From contig CANRDG010000003.1 in the NCBI GenBank assembly GCA_947629275.1, positions 1 to 36,960 on the forward strand: a DNA stretch of 36,960 bases, given 5' to 3'. The notes beneath the pieces are model-generated. The model ran no database searches. It was not told the DNA's origin and saw only the letters and a list, made by a program, of their open reading frames with translations. Below, in pieces: positions 16,068 through 26,179 of this stretch. Numbering within the stretch: the first letter of the stretch is position 1; the number at the start of each line of letters is the position of its first letter. The stretch comes from an uncultured Clostridia bacterium. Lineage in GTDB: Bacteria; Bacillota; Clostridia; Oscillospirales; Ruminococcaceae. The position numbers and the translations under genes are program-made.

Positions 16068-17555
16068 ATGCATAATGCAAAGAAAATTCTTGCCTGTGCC
16101 ATGGCAGTGCTTTTGTGTGCAGGCGTAGTCGGCTGCGGAGACTCATCAAGCTCCAGCAGTTCACATGTTGACCAGATACAGGTCACCCTCCCTGAAAGCG
16201 TTGACCCCAATGACGAAAGCACACTTACCGTTTCGGACATACCAGAGGGAGAACCTACGGAGCTTGACTGGCTGTCTTACTGGGATATAAATCCGGAGGA
16301 AGGAAACCCCGAAAAGAGATCGGAACTACAGCTGTTTGAACAGAAGGGCGGTTCGATACATTATTCAAGAGTACGTTCCGATGCCAAGTATGAAAAACTC
16401 GCGAGCCGTCTTATGTCGAACGACCCCCCCGATATGTGGTGGTATGAACAGGCTATGGACTTCCCTGCAAACTGCCTGCAAAATATGTTCCAGCCTATTG
16501 ACGATCTGGTAGACTTTGATACTCCGCTTTGGAGCGACGTTAAGGAAAAGGCTGACGAATATACCATAGACGGAAATCACTTTGTTGCACCTGTAAAGTT
16601 CAACTTCCAGGGCATAATTACATACGATAAGGACAGGGTAGAAGAACTAGGCTTTGATGATCCGTATGAAATGTATCTTAACGATGAATGGGACTGGAAC
16701 GCTCTTGAAGAGATATGCAGAGCGTGGGTAGATACTTCTACCGAAGAAGAACCGAGAATAGGTCTTAACGGCTGGTTCCACAACTTTATATTCGCTTCCA
16801 CCGGTGAAACGGTAATTATGCGCGATGATGCAACTGGTCAGTATGTAAACAACATAGACAGCGCAAATCTTGAAAGAGCCGCAAACTGGCTGTACAATAT
16901 GTCCAAGGACGGTCTTATAGACAACAAATGGATAGAGGGCGCGCAGAACGCCTTCAATGAAGGATATCTGTTCTACTCCATGGGTCCGTGGGCATCTATT
17001 GACTCACACACACCGGGCGACGGCGCAAACTGGGCTAACGTACCTATCCCGCGCGATCCTAACTCCGACAAGCTGTATGCTAAACTTGATACCGTTGCAT
17101 ATATGTGGATAAAAGGCTCTACAAAGTCTGCCGCTATGAAGACATGGCTGGAGTGCGCTAAGATAGTTGCCACCGACCCGGCTATAATAGAGCAGGATAA
17201 GGCCAAGTTCTTTGTAAACAACCCCAACTGGACCGACGAGATGTACGAGCTTGCTTACAATCCTATGGCTAACGACAAGATAACCGTTATAACCGACCCC
17301 GGCTACGGTATATCAACGTTGCTGTCCGATCAGGATTCCGCTACCAACGACTCCAAGGAAGCCGTTATACAGCTGGTATATTCTTCTGTCAGCAAGACCG
17401 ACGAAGCAGGCTCTCAGCTTACATGGGCTGTTGTAAGGGATATGTACAACAACACGATAAATTCCGAGCTTGCTATATTCAACGACAAACTTGCAAACTA
17501 TTCGCTCGGCGGCGCTTACACCCCTGCCGAGGACACCGGTTCTGCTGCTGAATAA
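16068..17555 (+). CDS. Extracellular solute-binding lipoprotein, sugar ABC transporter type
   Basis: Lipobox LLCAGVVGCGDSSSSSSS; SBP family 1-like body; SD AAAGGTGG before ATG 16068. Confidence 0.85.
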   Translation: MHNAKKILACAMAVLLCAGVVGCGDSSSSSSSHVDQIQVTLPESVDPNDESTLTVSDIPEGEPTELDWLSYWDINPEEGNPEKRSELQLFEQKGGSIHYSRVRSDAKYEKLASRLMSNDPPDMWWYEQAMDFPANCLQNMFQPIDDLVDFDTPLWSDVKEKADEYTIDGNHFVAPVKFNFQGIITYDKDRVEELGFDDPYEMYLNDEWDWNALEEICRAWVDTSTEEEPRIGLNGWFHNFIFASTGETVIMRDDATGQYVNNIDSANLERAANWLYNMSKDGLIDNKWIEGAQNAFNEGYLFYSMGPWASIDSHTPGDGANWANVPIPRDPNSDKLYAKLDTVAYMWIKGSTKSAAMKTWLECAKIVATDPAIIEQDKAKFFVNNPNWTDEMYELAYNPMANDKITVITDPGYGISTLLSDQDSATNDSKEAVIQLVYSSVSKTDEAGSQLTWAVVRDMYNNTINSELAIFNDKLANYSLGGAYTPAEDTGSAAE

Positions 17556-17574
17556 TAAGCATTTAAATACAATT

Positions 17575-17608
17575 ATCACCGACGTGCAAAAGCGTCGGTG
17601 ATTTTTTA
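17575..17608. terminator. Terminator between convergent SBP and DUF4363 genes
   Basis: ATCACCGACGtgcaaaagCGTCGGTGATTTTTT. Confidence 0.9.
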
Positions 17609-17977
17609 TCTGTTCGGCAAAAGAGGCATATTGCTGCGGTATATCCTGTCAACGCCGCCGCGTATCACTTCACATTCCGAGAAAAATTCGTCGTTATCCT
17701 TTCTGTAAAGATATTCAATGCGCGCCACAGCATCTCCTATGCCGCTGACCGTCTCGGCGCTTTCAAAAAATGCCGCAGTAGATGCCATGCTCTCCCAGTA
17801 TGAGCATAGTTCTTCGATAGCTTTTTCGGTATCGGGCGAGCGCGTTTCTGCAAGCGACTGCGCCCTGTCAATAATGGTGTTCATGCGTTTGCTGCACGCG
17901 CCAAGGTACACAGACCACCCCACGCCAAATATGAATATCACCGCTAAGATACCACAGCACAGCCATACTCTTTTCAT
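17606..17977 (-). CDS. DUF4363-like membrane-anchored protein
   Basis: 123 aa, N-terminal TM, helical body; adjacent to DUF421. Confidence 0.65.
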   Translation of the reverse strand: MKRVWLCCGILAVIFIFGVGWSVYLGACSKRMNTIIDRAQSLAETRSPDTEKAIEELCSYWESMASTAAFFESAETVSGIGDAVARIEYLYRKDNDEFFSECEVIRGGVDRIYRSNMPLLPNR

Positions 17978-17981
17978 GCTT

Positions 17982-18647
17982 TTACCCCTTTTCTTTTTCG
18001 ATTATCTTGTAACTTCCGTCTGAACTCGCCGTCATGAGGAACACCTCATGTGGCGATATTTTTTTATCTTTGAGAATGTTTTTCAGCCATTCTTCCGAAA
18101 GTTTAAGATATGCAAGCGAGCGTTTCACAACATCGCCGTCGTCTATCACCACCTGCGGAGGATCACCCGAGGGCTGCGATTTTTCGCCGTTTACCGGCTG
18201 TTTTGCAGATTTTAAAAACGCGCTTACCGCTCCCGTGGTCTCTATTACCGCATACTGAACCTCCGATATATCAAATATTCCCTGCGAGCGCAATGCCTCC
18301 AGAACGTCGTCGGCAGTATAGCGAAGTTCATTTAGCTGTTTTTGGTCGAGCACACCGTCCGAAATGATTATCTTCGGGCTGCCCGATACCATTCTTCGCA
18401 GTTTGCGCGATTTAAGCGTTGCCGCGGACATCAAAACGTCAAGGCACACAAGCGTTAATATCGGCACAATGCCAAGCAGCATAGGCGTGCCGGGGTCTTC
18501 GATAGGCAAAGTTGCGATATTTGAGATAAGAATAGTTATAACAAACTCCGACGGCTGTAATTCACCCAACTGCCGTTTTCCCATAAGGCGTATCGCGAAC
18601 ACTACAAGTATATACAAAAGCACTGCCCTTAAAAATACGATAAGCAA
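17982..18647 (-). CDS. DUF421 (YetF-like) membrane protein
   Basis: RLMGKRQLGELQPSEFVITILISNIATLPIEDPGTPMLLGIVPI is typical of DUF421. Confidence 0.92.
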   Translation of the reverse strand: MLIVFLRAVLLYILVVFAIRLMGKRQLGELQPSEFVITILISNIATLPIEDPGTPMLLGIVPILTLVCLDVLMSAATLKSRKLRRMVSGSPKIIISDGVLDQKQLNELRYTADDVLEALRSQGIFDISEVQYAVIETTGAVSAFLKSAKQPVNGEKSQPSGDPPQVVIDDGDVVKRSLAYLKLSEEWLKNILKDKKISPHEVFLMTASSDGSYKIIEKEKG

Positions 18648-18695
18648 TTAAAACGCTCCTTTCAGATCACTAGTATTTTTCCGCGAATGGTGCAA

Positions 18696-18724
18696 ATAAT
18701 ACATTACATAGAAAATACAGTCAA
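18696..18724 (-). promoter_or_regulatory. Promoter of the DUF421 gene
   Basis: Minus strand TTGACT-17-TATTAT. Confidence 0.6.
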
Positions 18725-18748
18725 CACAAAAATGAAAGGAGAATTTTT

Positions 18749-20248
18749 ATGCCTTGCTTTCCCGACTATTCTAATTATGAAAATATAAAAATAGCTTCTT
18801 CCCTGGAAAAAGCCCTGCTAGATCTTCGCTCTATAATGGGCGGAACTATGGATCTTAACATTATGGAAGTACTGGTGAGCGGTCACAAGTGCGCTGTGGT
18901 GTCTATCGAGAACATGACGTCTACCGACATAATGACCGAGCTTTTGTTTCAGCCGCTGACCTCTTTGCAGCTTGGTGAAAATTCCAAGCCGCAGGATATT
19001 GCCGACTGGCTTACAAAATGCAGCCTGCTCTCCGCCGAGAGACGCACCTGTTTTGACTACGGCGAGGCTGTAACGCAGCTGTTTTCGGGTTTTGCACTGG
19101 TTTTGGTAAACGGACTTGCAAGCGGCTATCTTTTCGGCATACAGGGCTTTGACAAACGTGCGATAGACGAGCCAACGAGCGATCTTAACGTTCTGGGCGG
19201 CAGAGACGGATTTATAGAAGTTTTGCGCACCAACGTATCACTGGTGCGTAGGCGGCTGAAAACTCCATGTCTGCGTTTTGAACTGTCAAAAATAGGTACA
19301 AAAAGCAAGACCGATGTTTGCATCGTTTATATGGCCGACCGCTGCTCTTCGGAACTTGTGGACTCGGTGCGGCAGAGGATAAGCTCGATAAAGCTTGAAA
19401 CGGTACTGAGCAGCGGATATATAATGCCCTACCTTATGAAAAGCAGCAAGAGCATTTTTACCGATGTGCAGTCTACTGACAGACCTGATGCATTCGCTGC
19501 AAAGCTGTGCGAAGGCAAGGTGGGCATTATAATAGACGGCACGCCTTTCACGCTGCTAGTGCCGACATTTTTTATAGAAAACTTCAACACCGTTGACGAC
19601 TACGCCAACCGACCATACTATGCGACATATATACGCTGCATAAAATATATCGCTTTTATACTGGCAGTGCTGCTGCCGGGCGTGTATGTTGCGCTGGCAA
19701 CTTTTCATTCTGAAACTTTTTCATACAAGCTGCTTTTGAGCCTTGTCGTTTCGGAGGAATCCACACCATATCCGCTGGTATTTGATGTTGTTATAATAAC
19801 GCTTATGTATGAGATACTGCGCGAGGCAGGCATACGTCTGCCGAAAACCGTGGGCGGCGCGGTATCTATAGTGGGCGGCTTGATCATAGGCGATGCGGCT
19901 GTGAACAGCGGACTTATATCCGCTCCTATCCTTATAATACTGGGTCTTACGGCAACTTCTTCATTCGTTATACCAAACCTCAATCAGCAGACATCCGTAC
20001 TTCGCATGATAATGATAATAGCAGGCGGCGTGGCAGGCCTTTACGGAATAACTCTGGTATCTGCCGCAGTGCTTGCAAACGCCTGTGCGCTTTCTGACAA
20101 CGGTATTCCTTATACCGCGCCCGTAACGCCGTTTTTCAAGTCGGGCTTTAAAGATATACTCATGAGGGCAGGCTTCAAAAGACTTGAAAAAACGCAGACT
20201 TTGGTAAGCGATTTCAGGGCAAGCGAAAACAATACCGAGGAGGCATAA
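18749..20248 (+). CDS. Spore germination protein, GerA family (A subunit)
   Basis: DVCIVYMADRCS, PFTLLVPTFFIENFNTVDDYANRPYYATYIRCIKY, PLVFDVVIITLMYEILREAGIRLPKTVGGAVSIVGGLIIGDAAVNSGLISAP. Confidence 0.96.
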   Translation: MPCFPDYSNYENIKIASSLEKALLDLRSIMGGTMDLNIMEVLVSGHKCAVVSIENMTSTDIMTELLFQPLTSLQLGENSKPQDIADWLTKCSLLSAERRTCFDYGEAVTQLFSGFALVLVNGLASGYLFGIQGFDKRAIDEPTSDLNVLGGRDGFIEVLRTNVSLVRRRLKTPCLRFELSKIGTKSKTDVCIVYMADRCSSELVDSVRQRISSIKLETVLSSGYIMPYLMKSSKSIFTDVQSTDRPDAFAAKLCEGKVGIIIDGTPFTLLVPTFFIENFNTVDDYANRPYYATYIRCIKYIAFILAVLLPGVYVALATFHSETFSYKLLLSLVVSEESTPYPLVFDVVIITLMYEILREAGIRLPKTVGGAVSIVGGLIIGDAAVNSGLISAPILIILGLTATSSFVIPNLNQQTSVLRMIMIIAGGVAGLYGITLVSAAVLANACALSDNGIPYTAPVTPFFKSGFKDILMRAGFKRLEKTQTLVSDFRASENNTEEA

Positions 20249-20250
20249 AA

Positions 20251-21330
20251 ATGAAAAAACCGCACGCAATATCTGCTTCCCAGCTTATATGCCTGTTGTT
20301 GGTGGGCAGGCTGTTCATAATGATGACATACTCTCCGGCAGGCGGCGACAACACGCTGATAACCATTATCGGCGGACTTATAACCAACGCGGCTTTGGCA
20401 GCGGTAATGCTATTCCCGCTTCTTTTGCTGAAAAAATTTCCCGATAAAAATGCCGTGCAACTGGGGTACTGCGCCGCAAAACCGGTGGGCATAACGCTTT
20501 CGGTCATATATACCGCATTTTTAGCATGGGCGACAGTAAAAACTATGTGCGATTTTTCGCAGTTTATAACGTTTGCGTTCCCGATATTTACCGCCAAACG
20601 AGTTATAGTTATATTCATGGCTGCAACGGCACTTTATATCTCAACACTGGGTATAGAGCCTATTGCGCGCAGCGCCGCTGTAGTAACGGTTCTGTTCTTT
20701 ATAATGCTGATAACGGTACTTCTCGGCACAAGTGGAGAGATAGACATTCACAACCTTAACATCTCTATAGAAGACCCTTTGGGCGGCATAATAAAAAGCT
20801 CTTTTGGCTCGTTTGCCAGAAACTCGGAGCTTATTTTAGCCTGCCTGCTTTTGCCCAAGCTGCGTTCAAAGCAGTGCGGCGCGGTTTACGGCTACATTAC
20901 CATAAAATATGTAGTGGTCGCTTCTATAGCTTTTCTATGCTCTGCAATACTCGGCGATTTCGCATACTCTTCTCCCCTTCCGTTTTTTCATTTAAGCTCA
21001 TATTCAAACACATCTGTAATAGCGCGCTTCGATTCGCTTTTTCTTATACTGTGGACATTCTGCGCCGTTACAAAGCTTTCGCTGTGCATATACCTTGCAG
21101 GAGAATGTATCAAATGCATATCGCCGAAGATAAAACCGTTTTATGCTACTTTGCCGGTAACTGTCGCCGCGCTGATATGCTCGGTATTTATAATAATGTA
21201 TTACGATATTACAAAGGCTGAAAACGAGTATATATGGTCGGGTGTAATAATACTTCTCGCGGCTGTTATACCGGCGCTGCTGCTTATTTTGCCGAAAGAA
21301 AAGCGCAGCAAAAAGGAGGCATCATCATGA
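20251..21330 (+). CDS. Spore germination protein, GerB family (APC-like permease)
   Basis: Multi-TM, 359 aa, located between A and C subunits. Confidence 0.9.
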   Translation: MKKPHAISASQLICLLLVGRLFIMMTYSPAGGDNTLITIIGGLITNAALAAVMLFPLLLLKKFPDKNAVQLGYCAAKPVGITLSVIYTAFLAWATVKTMCDFSQFITFAFPIFTAKRVIVIFMAATALYISTLGIEPIARSAAVVTVLFFIMLITVLLGTSGEIDIHNLNISIEDPLGGIIKSSFGSFARNSELILACLLLPKLRSKQCGAVYGYITIKYVVVASIAFLCSAILGDFAYSSPLPFFHLSSYSNTSVIARFDSLFLILWTFCAVTKLSLCIYLAGECIKCISPKIKPFYATLPVTVAALICSVFIIMYYDITKAENEYIWSGVIILLAAVIPALLLILPKEKRSKKEASS

Positions 21331-22448
21331 TCATGAAAATTAAACGTTTGCTGACACTGCTTCTGACTGTGGCAGTTGCTTTTACAATGTGTTCCTGCTC
21401 GTCTATAGTTGAACTTGAAAAACAGGCTATAATTTCGGCGGTGGGCATTGACAAGGGAGAAAACAAAAAATTCAAGGTCAGCGCGCAGGTGTTCCAGTCA
21501 ATGGGGGCAGGCTCTTCAACGCCCGTTGACAGCAGCCAGACAAACACTATCATAGTTTCAGCCGAGGGCGACACCGTGGCACAGTGCATGAACGACATAT
21601 CATACACTTTGGGCAGGGATATAAACATCGGACACAGCAAATTTATCGTAATAGGCAAAGATGCGTTGAGCATACCTTTCTCTGAAAGCCTTGATTACTT
21701 TTTGCGCAGTGAACAGACTTACCTTGGCGTGCCTGTAATTAGCAGCAAAACCACCGCGCGCGATATTCTTGATGTTAAGCTGAAAAACGAGGTGGAGACC
21801 GCTATTGCAGTTGAGAACATCATACGCACGGCTGTTGAAAACGGCAACGCGCTGGAAACAGACCTTCTAAGTATAGCAAATTCAGTTACCGCCGCCCTGC
21901 CGATAGTGGAAGCACAAAATCCACCCAAGAAAGACGACAAGGAAAAGCAGGAAAACTCCGAAGAAGAAGATACCAAGCTGGTATTCAGCGGAACACAGAT
22001 AGTTCACGACGGAAAGATAGTATACACCGCCACGGCAGAAGAAACTATGGCGTACTGCTGGCTGGAGGGAAAGCTTGACAAGGCGCAGCTTTGCCTTGCG
22101 CAGAGCCCTCAGCATCTCAACGTGAACGTTACGCTGATACGCCGCTCGGCTACAATTCGCAAGATAAACGGCGAATATGTCATGATATACAAAATACGCG
22201 CTAAAGTAAAGCTTCTTGACAGCTTTAAGCCTATCTCAAACGGCTGCGAGATATGCATGGCAACAAAACAGCAGCTGGAAGAGATGTGTTCAGAAGCATT
22301 TGCAAAGCTTACCCTCTGCCCGAACGGCGATTTTATAGGCGTTGAAAGAATAGCAAGAAGCGTTTACCCGGTCGCTGCACTGCATGACGACAATATATTT
22401 GAAAACTGCGGCATTTCGGTAGAGGTAGAATGTGCTGCCGATAAATAG
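21327..22448 (+). CDS. Spore germination lipoprotein, GerC family
   Basis: Lipobox FTMCSCSS; VELEKQAIISAVGIDKG; ATG 21327 preceded by AAAGGAGG, overlapping the GerB stop. Confidence 0.95.
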   Translation: MIMKIKRLLTLLLTVAVAFTMCSCSSIVELEKQAIISAVGIDKGENKKFKVSAQVFQSMGAGSSTPVDSSQTNTIIVSAEGDTVAQCMNDISYTLGRDINIGHSKFIVIGKDALSIPFSESLDYFLRSEQTYLGVPVISSKTTARDILDVKLKNEVETAIAVENIIRTAVENGNALETDLLSIANSVTAALPIVEAQNPPKKDDKEKQENSEEEDTKLVFSGTQIVHDGKIVYTATAEETMAYCWLEGKLDKAQLCLAQSPQHLNVNVTLIRRSATIRKINGEYVMIYKIRAKVKLLDSFKPISNGCEICMATKQQLEEMCSEAFAKLTLCPNGDFIGVERIARSVYPVAALHDDNIFENCGISVEVECAADK

Positions 22449-22531
22449 CGCGTTCGTGAGGCATTATTGGGTAATAAGACCATAAGCACGGGCGGAATAT
22501 AAGCAATAGTTACAAAAATATTGCTCGGCTA

Positions 22532-22560
22532 TTGCAAACGCAGCCTTTGTGTGTTATAAT
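22532..22560 (+). promoter_or_regulatory. Promoter of the asp23-yloV operon
   Basis: TTGCAA-17-TATAAT. Confidence 0.6.
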
Positions 22561-22601
22561 TGTTGTATGTAACTTTGACGGAAAGAGAGCGTGGTTCTTT
22601 T

Positions 22602-22949
22602 ATGATAAAAATCAACGATCACATAGGCTGTATAGAGCTTTCTTCAAACTATCTCAAAAAGCTCATAGCAAAGACCGCTGCAAGCTGCTTCGGCGTGGTA
22701 GGTCTGAACAGCTGTTCGGCTGTGCAAGGCATACGCTCGCTGCTGGGAAGCGAATCTGCCGACAACGGTGTGATGATCCGTCAAAACAGCAATAAGCTGA
22801 CTATAGACCTGCATATAACGGTATCTTACGGGGTGAACATCGCCGCAATAGTTGACAGCATCATAAACAAGGTGCGCTTCACTGTTGAGGAGAGCGCCGG
22901 TATAGAAGTATCTAAGATAAACGTTTTTGTTGACGCTATGCAGGCGTGA
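22602..22949 (+). CDS. Asp23/Gls24 family envelope stress protein (YloU-like)
   Basis: GCIELSSNYLKKLIAKTAASCFGVVGL ... TIDLHITVSYGVNIAAIVDSIINKVRFTVEE. Confidence 0.92.
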   Translation: MIKINDHIGCIELSSNYLKKLIAKTAASCFGVVGLNSCSAVQGIRSLLGSESADNGVMIRQNSNKLTIDLHITVSYGVNIAAIVDSIINKVRFTVEESAGIEVSKINVFVDAMQA

Positions 22950-22966
22950 TTTGGGAGGATAACATC

Positions 22967-24604
22967 GTGATAGACGGAAAGCTTCTGCGTGACGCGATCA
23001 TCAGCGGCGCACATTCTATAGCAAACAAGAAAAAATCGGTAGACGAGCTGAACGTTTTCCCCGTTCCCGACGGAGATACCGGAACTAATATGTCTATGGC
23101 TATCGGCAACACACTTTCGGAACTCAAAATCATGCACGACGACGTTACCGTATCCGAAGTAGCATCGTCTGCCGCTTCGGCTCTGCTGAGGGGCGCAAGA
23201 GGAAATTCGGGCGTTATACTTTCGCTTATATTCCGCGGCTTTGCAAAGGGTCTTGCTGACAAGAAAGAGGCAAACTGCGACGACATAACGCTGGCACTGG
23301 GTCTAGGCGTTGAAAATGCCTACAAGGCGGTAATGAACCCGACAGAGGGTACTATTTTAACCGTTGCAAGAATGGGCTATGAAAAGGCAAAGTCTTTAAG
23401 CGGCACTGTTACAGACGAGGTGCAGCTATGGGAAGAGATATGTAAGGAATGTAAAACGGCTCTTGACAACACGCCGAACCAGCTGGCTGCTCTTAAAAAA
23501 GCAGGGGTTGTAGATGCAGGCGGTCAGGGACTGCTGATAATATTCGAGGCTATGCTGCAAGTGTTCAAGGGCGGTGAGATAGTTCAGCCGCTTTCGCAGG
23601 ACAGCAAAAAAGCCGTTACCGTTGAAACTTTCGCGTCTACAGTGGGCGACTTTGACGAGGTGATAAACTTCACTTACTGCACTGAAATGCTCATCACCAA
23701 AGACGAGGGCTGCGACGACACCAGCAAACTGAGGGCGTATCTTGAAACGATAGGCGACTGCGTTGTTGTGGTAGACGACGACGAGATAATAAAAGTACAC
23801 GTTCACACCAACGACCCCGGCAAGGCTATACAAAAGGGTCTTGAATTTGGCAGCATAAACCTGCCGAAGATAGAGAACATGAAAATGCAGCACAAGCAGC
23901 GCAAGCAGGACGCCAAACAGGAGTTTGTTCCTGCAAACCCCGAGAACGACTACGGTTTTGTATCGGTGGCGGCAGGCGCGGGGATAGAGAGTATGTTCCG
24001 AGATATAGGCGTTGACTGCATCGTAAGCGGCGGACAGACCATGAACCCCTCTACCGACGACATTTACGCTGCTATATGCTCCACGCCGGCAAAGACTGTG
24101 TTCGTTATGCCGAACAACAAAAACATCATCATGGCGGCAGAGCAGGCTGCAAAGCTTGTAAGCGACAGAAAGGTATGCGTTTTGCAGACGAGGACCATTC
24201 CGCAGGGGCTTTCGGCAATGCTGGCATTTGACCCCGGCGAAGACTTTGTTGCCAACCGCAACGCTATGACGGAGGCTCTTAACAACGTTGCGACGGGACA
24301 GCTCACATTTGCGGCGAGGGATTCGGAATTTGAGGGGCGCGCAATAAAGAAAGGCGAGATACTTGCTATTGAAAACGGCAAGCTTGCGTTTACAGACAAA
24401 GACCTTGCAAAGGCAAGCTACAAGCTCACCAAGCGAATGGTAAAGGGTGACAGTTCGTTCATCACCGTAATATATGGCGCGGACGTAAACGAGGATATGG
24501 CTCAGGCGCTCGCGGCGCAGCTGCAAGGCAAGTACCCCGACATCGAGGTAAATGTGGTCAGCGGCGGTCAGCCCGTGTATTATTACATTATTTCGGTAGA
24601 ATAG
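22967..24604 (+). CDS. DAK phosphatase domain protein (YloV/FakA-like)
   Basis: NVFPVPDGDTGTNMSMAI, LLRGARGNSGVILSLIFRGFAKG; GTG start with GGGAGG. Confidence 0.93.
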   Translation: MIDGKLLRDAIISGAHSIANKKKSVDELNVFPVPDGDTGTNMSMAIGNTLSELKIMHDDVTVSEVASSAASALLRGARGNSGVILSLIFRGFAKGLADKKEANCDDITLALGLGVENAYKAVMNPTEGTILTVARMGYEKAKSLSGTVTDEVQLWEEICKECKTALDNTPNQLAALKKAGVVDAGGQGLLIIFEAMLQVFKGGEIVQPLSQDSKKAVTVETFASTVGDFDEVINFTYCTEMLITKDEGCDDTSKLRAYLETIGDCVVVVDDDEIIKVHVHTNDPGKAIQKGLEFGSINLPKIENMKMQHKQRKQDAKQEFVPANPENDYGFVSVAAGAGIESMFRDIGVDCIVSGGQTMNPSTDDIYAAICSTPAKTVFVMPNNKNIIMAAEQAAKLVSDRKVCVLQTRTIPQGLSAMLAFDPGEDFVANRNAMTEALNNVATGQLTFAARDSEFEGRAIKKGEILAIENGKLAFTDKDLAKASYKLTKRMVKGDSSFITVIYGADVNEDMAQALAAQLQGKYPDIEVNVVSGGQPVYYYIISVE

Positions 24605-24616
24605 CATTTGAACATA

Positions 24617-24656
24617 TAAACGACCCTCGAGCATACGGCTCGGGGGTTTTTGTATA
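24617..24656 (+). terminator. Terminator after the yloV-like gene
   Basis: ACCCTCGAGCatacGGCTCGGGGGTTTTTG. Confidence 0.85.
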
Positions 24657-24794
24657 CAAATTATTTTCCTTATTTTGTGCAATTTCTACAAAAAAGGCAT
24701 ATAACCGCAAAATGTTAGTTTAAAATCCTTGACTTGTCGAATAAAAGGAAGTATCATATATTTAGGAAAATTTTGTAGAAAGAAGGCAGTAAAT

Positions 24795-25997
24795 ATGGCA
24801 AAACTTAATAAACGCACGCAGCGTGTGATAATACTTTGTGCCGCTTTTGTAATGACAGCAGCCGTTATAACTGCAATAGTTCTTGCCGTTGCTATAAACA
24901 AAAAGAGCAAGACAGAAGAGCAGAACAAACTGGAATACAAAACGCTTGCAGAGGTTCTGGCAGAAGCGCCCGATGCTTTGGGCAAAACCTATGATAACAT
25001 GACCTTGCCGGAAAGTGTTTCACTGCCCTCGCCCGAAAAGCTGCACACTATGAGCGTTGACTATTCGGTAGAGCACATCACAGAAGAACAGCTGAAGCAA
25101 AAGTGTATAGACACCGCAAAGTATATGAACGGCGAGCAGTTCGATGCGGATAAGGTAACTATTGAAACATACGGAAGCGGACGTTTTGACTGCTTGTATA
25201 TGGCGGAAGAATCAGACAAAGAAAATTACGATTACAATATAAAGCTGGAAAATTCGGGCGGCTGCCTGATATGGGAGCCTGATATTATAAGCGGCGAAGC
25301 CGGTGATGTAATACTCGCAGCTGATATTGCAAAAGCATACACAGCCGATGATGACGGACTGGAGAGCGCTGTGGGCGACTTGGCAGGGAATGACTATACC
25401 GCAAAACAGGCTTTGGAATTTGCACAAAAAACTCTTGACAACGTGCTGCCCCTGTGTGCCGATCAATACGAAATAAGGCCGGTTATAGTGTGTATTCTTA
25501 ATAATGAATATGACGAGCATCAGTCATTTTTGGTGCGGTTCGCTTTGTGCACCGACGGCATTGAATTTGACCTGACAGATACTGCTAATGTAGGCGGCGC
25601 GAGTATGATATTGAACTATGCAGATGTTGTCATCACCCATCCCGACATTGTTACCCAAATATACTGTTATACATATACACGCGGTATAGAAAAAGCAGAA
25701 CTTGAAGATAAGTATATAACGCTGGATTCTGCGCTGCGCCATGCAAGTATTGAGTTTGCGCCGTATTTTACAAACGCTGTTACGGATATAAATATTGTTT
25801 ATGCTCTGCCAAGCTTTCCCGAAAGTTCAGCAGAAAATGAGGAAACCGAGCATGACGAATACAGACCGATGTGGCGGCTTTCATTGGACGAGCCAAACAA
25901 CCTAAAAATACGATGCATATATATAGATATGGTGACAGGCAATCTTATCTATGACCCGTGCGACGGCACACTTATTACAGACAAAGACAAAACGTAA
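24795..25997 (+). CDS. Membrane-anchored extracellular protein of unknown function
   Basis: N-terminal TM (VIILCAAFVMTAAVITAIVLAVAI), 400 aa; promoter TTGACT-17-TATCAT upstream. Confidence 0.75.
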   Translation: MAKLNKRTQRVIILCAAFVMTAAVITAIVLAVAINKKSKTEEQNKLEYKTLAEVLAEAPDALGKTYDNMTLPESVSLPSPEKLHTMSVDYSVEHITEEQLKQKCIDTAKYMNGEQFDADKVTIETYGSGRFDCLYMAEESDKENYDYNIKLENSGGCLIWEPDIISGEAGDVILAADIAKAYTADDDGLESAVGDLAGNDYTAKQALEFAQKTLDNVLPLCADQYEIRPVIVCILNNEYDEHQSFLVRFALCTDGIEFDLTDTANVGGASMILNYADVVITHPDIVTQIYCYTYTRGIEKAELEDKYITLDSALRHASIEFAPYFTNAVTDINIVYALPSFPESSAENEETEHDEYRPMWRLSLDEPNNLKIRCIYIDMVTGNLIYDPCDGTLITDKDKT

Positions 25998-26089
25998 TCG
26001 GGCGAAGAATGATACACAGCACAAAAAGACTCATTTATGGGTCTTTTTTTGTTTGCAAGAAAAAATATCAAAAAAATTTTAAAAAAGCC

Positions 26090-26118
26090 TTGACAAACTC
26101 TCGTTTGTGTGTTATCAT
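26090..26118 (+). promoter_or_regulatory. Promoter of the RHH-clpB operon, with embedded inverted repeat
   Basis: TTGACA (26090-26095), 17-nt spacer, TATCAT (26113-26118); ACAAACtctcGTTTGT at 26093-26108. Confidence 0.7.
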
Positions 26119-26179
26119 AAACTTGTAAAGGAAGTTATATAACAAACTTATCAAGTTACGGATAAAGGCGGCGATAGTT

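Noticed and set aside
18680-18720. Forespore SigG promoter for the ger operon
   Set aside because: GAATG and CATTACA occur but with about 12-nt spacing; the alternative with 17-nt spacing has a poor -10.
23426-24682. 418-aa ORF antisense to the yloV-like gene (also 425 aa at 26470-27747 antisense to RHH/clpB, and 223 aa at 8620-9291 antisense to the permease)
   Set aside because: Shadow ORFs fully opposite well-recognised proteins; composition (C/R/Y/H-rich) is typical of codon-bias artefacts and no SD/promoter is evident.
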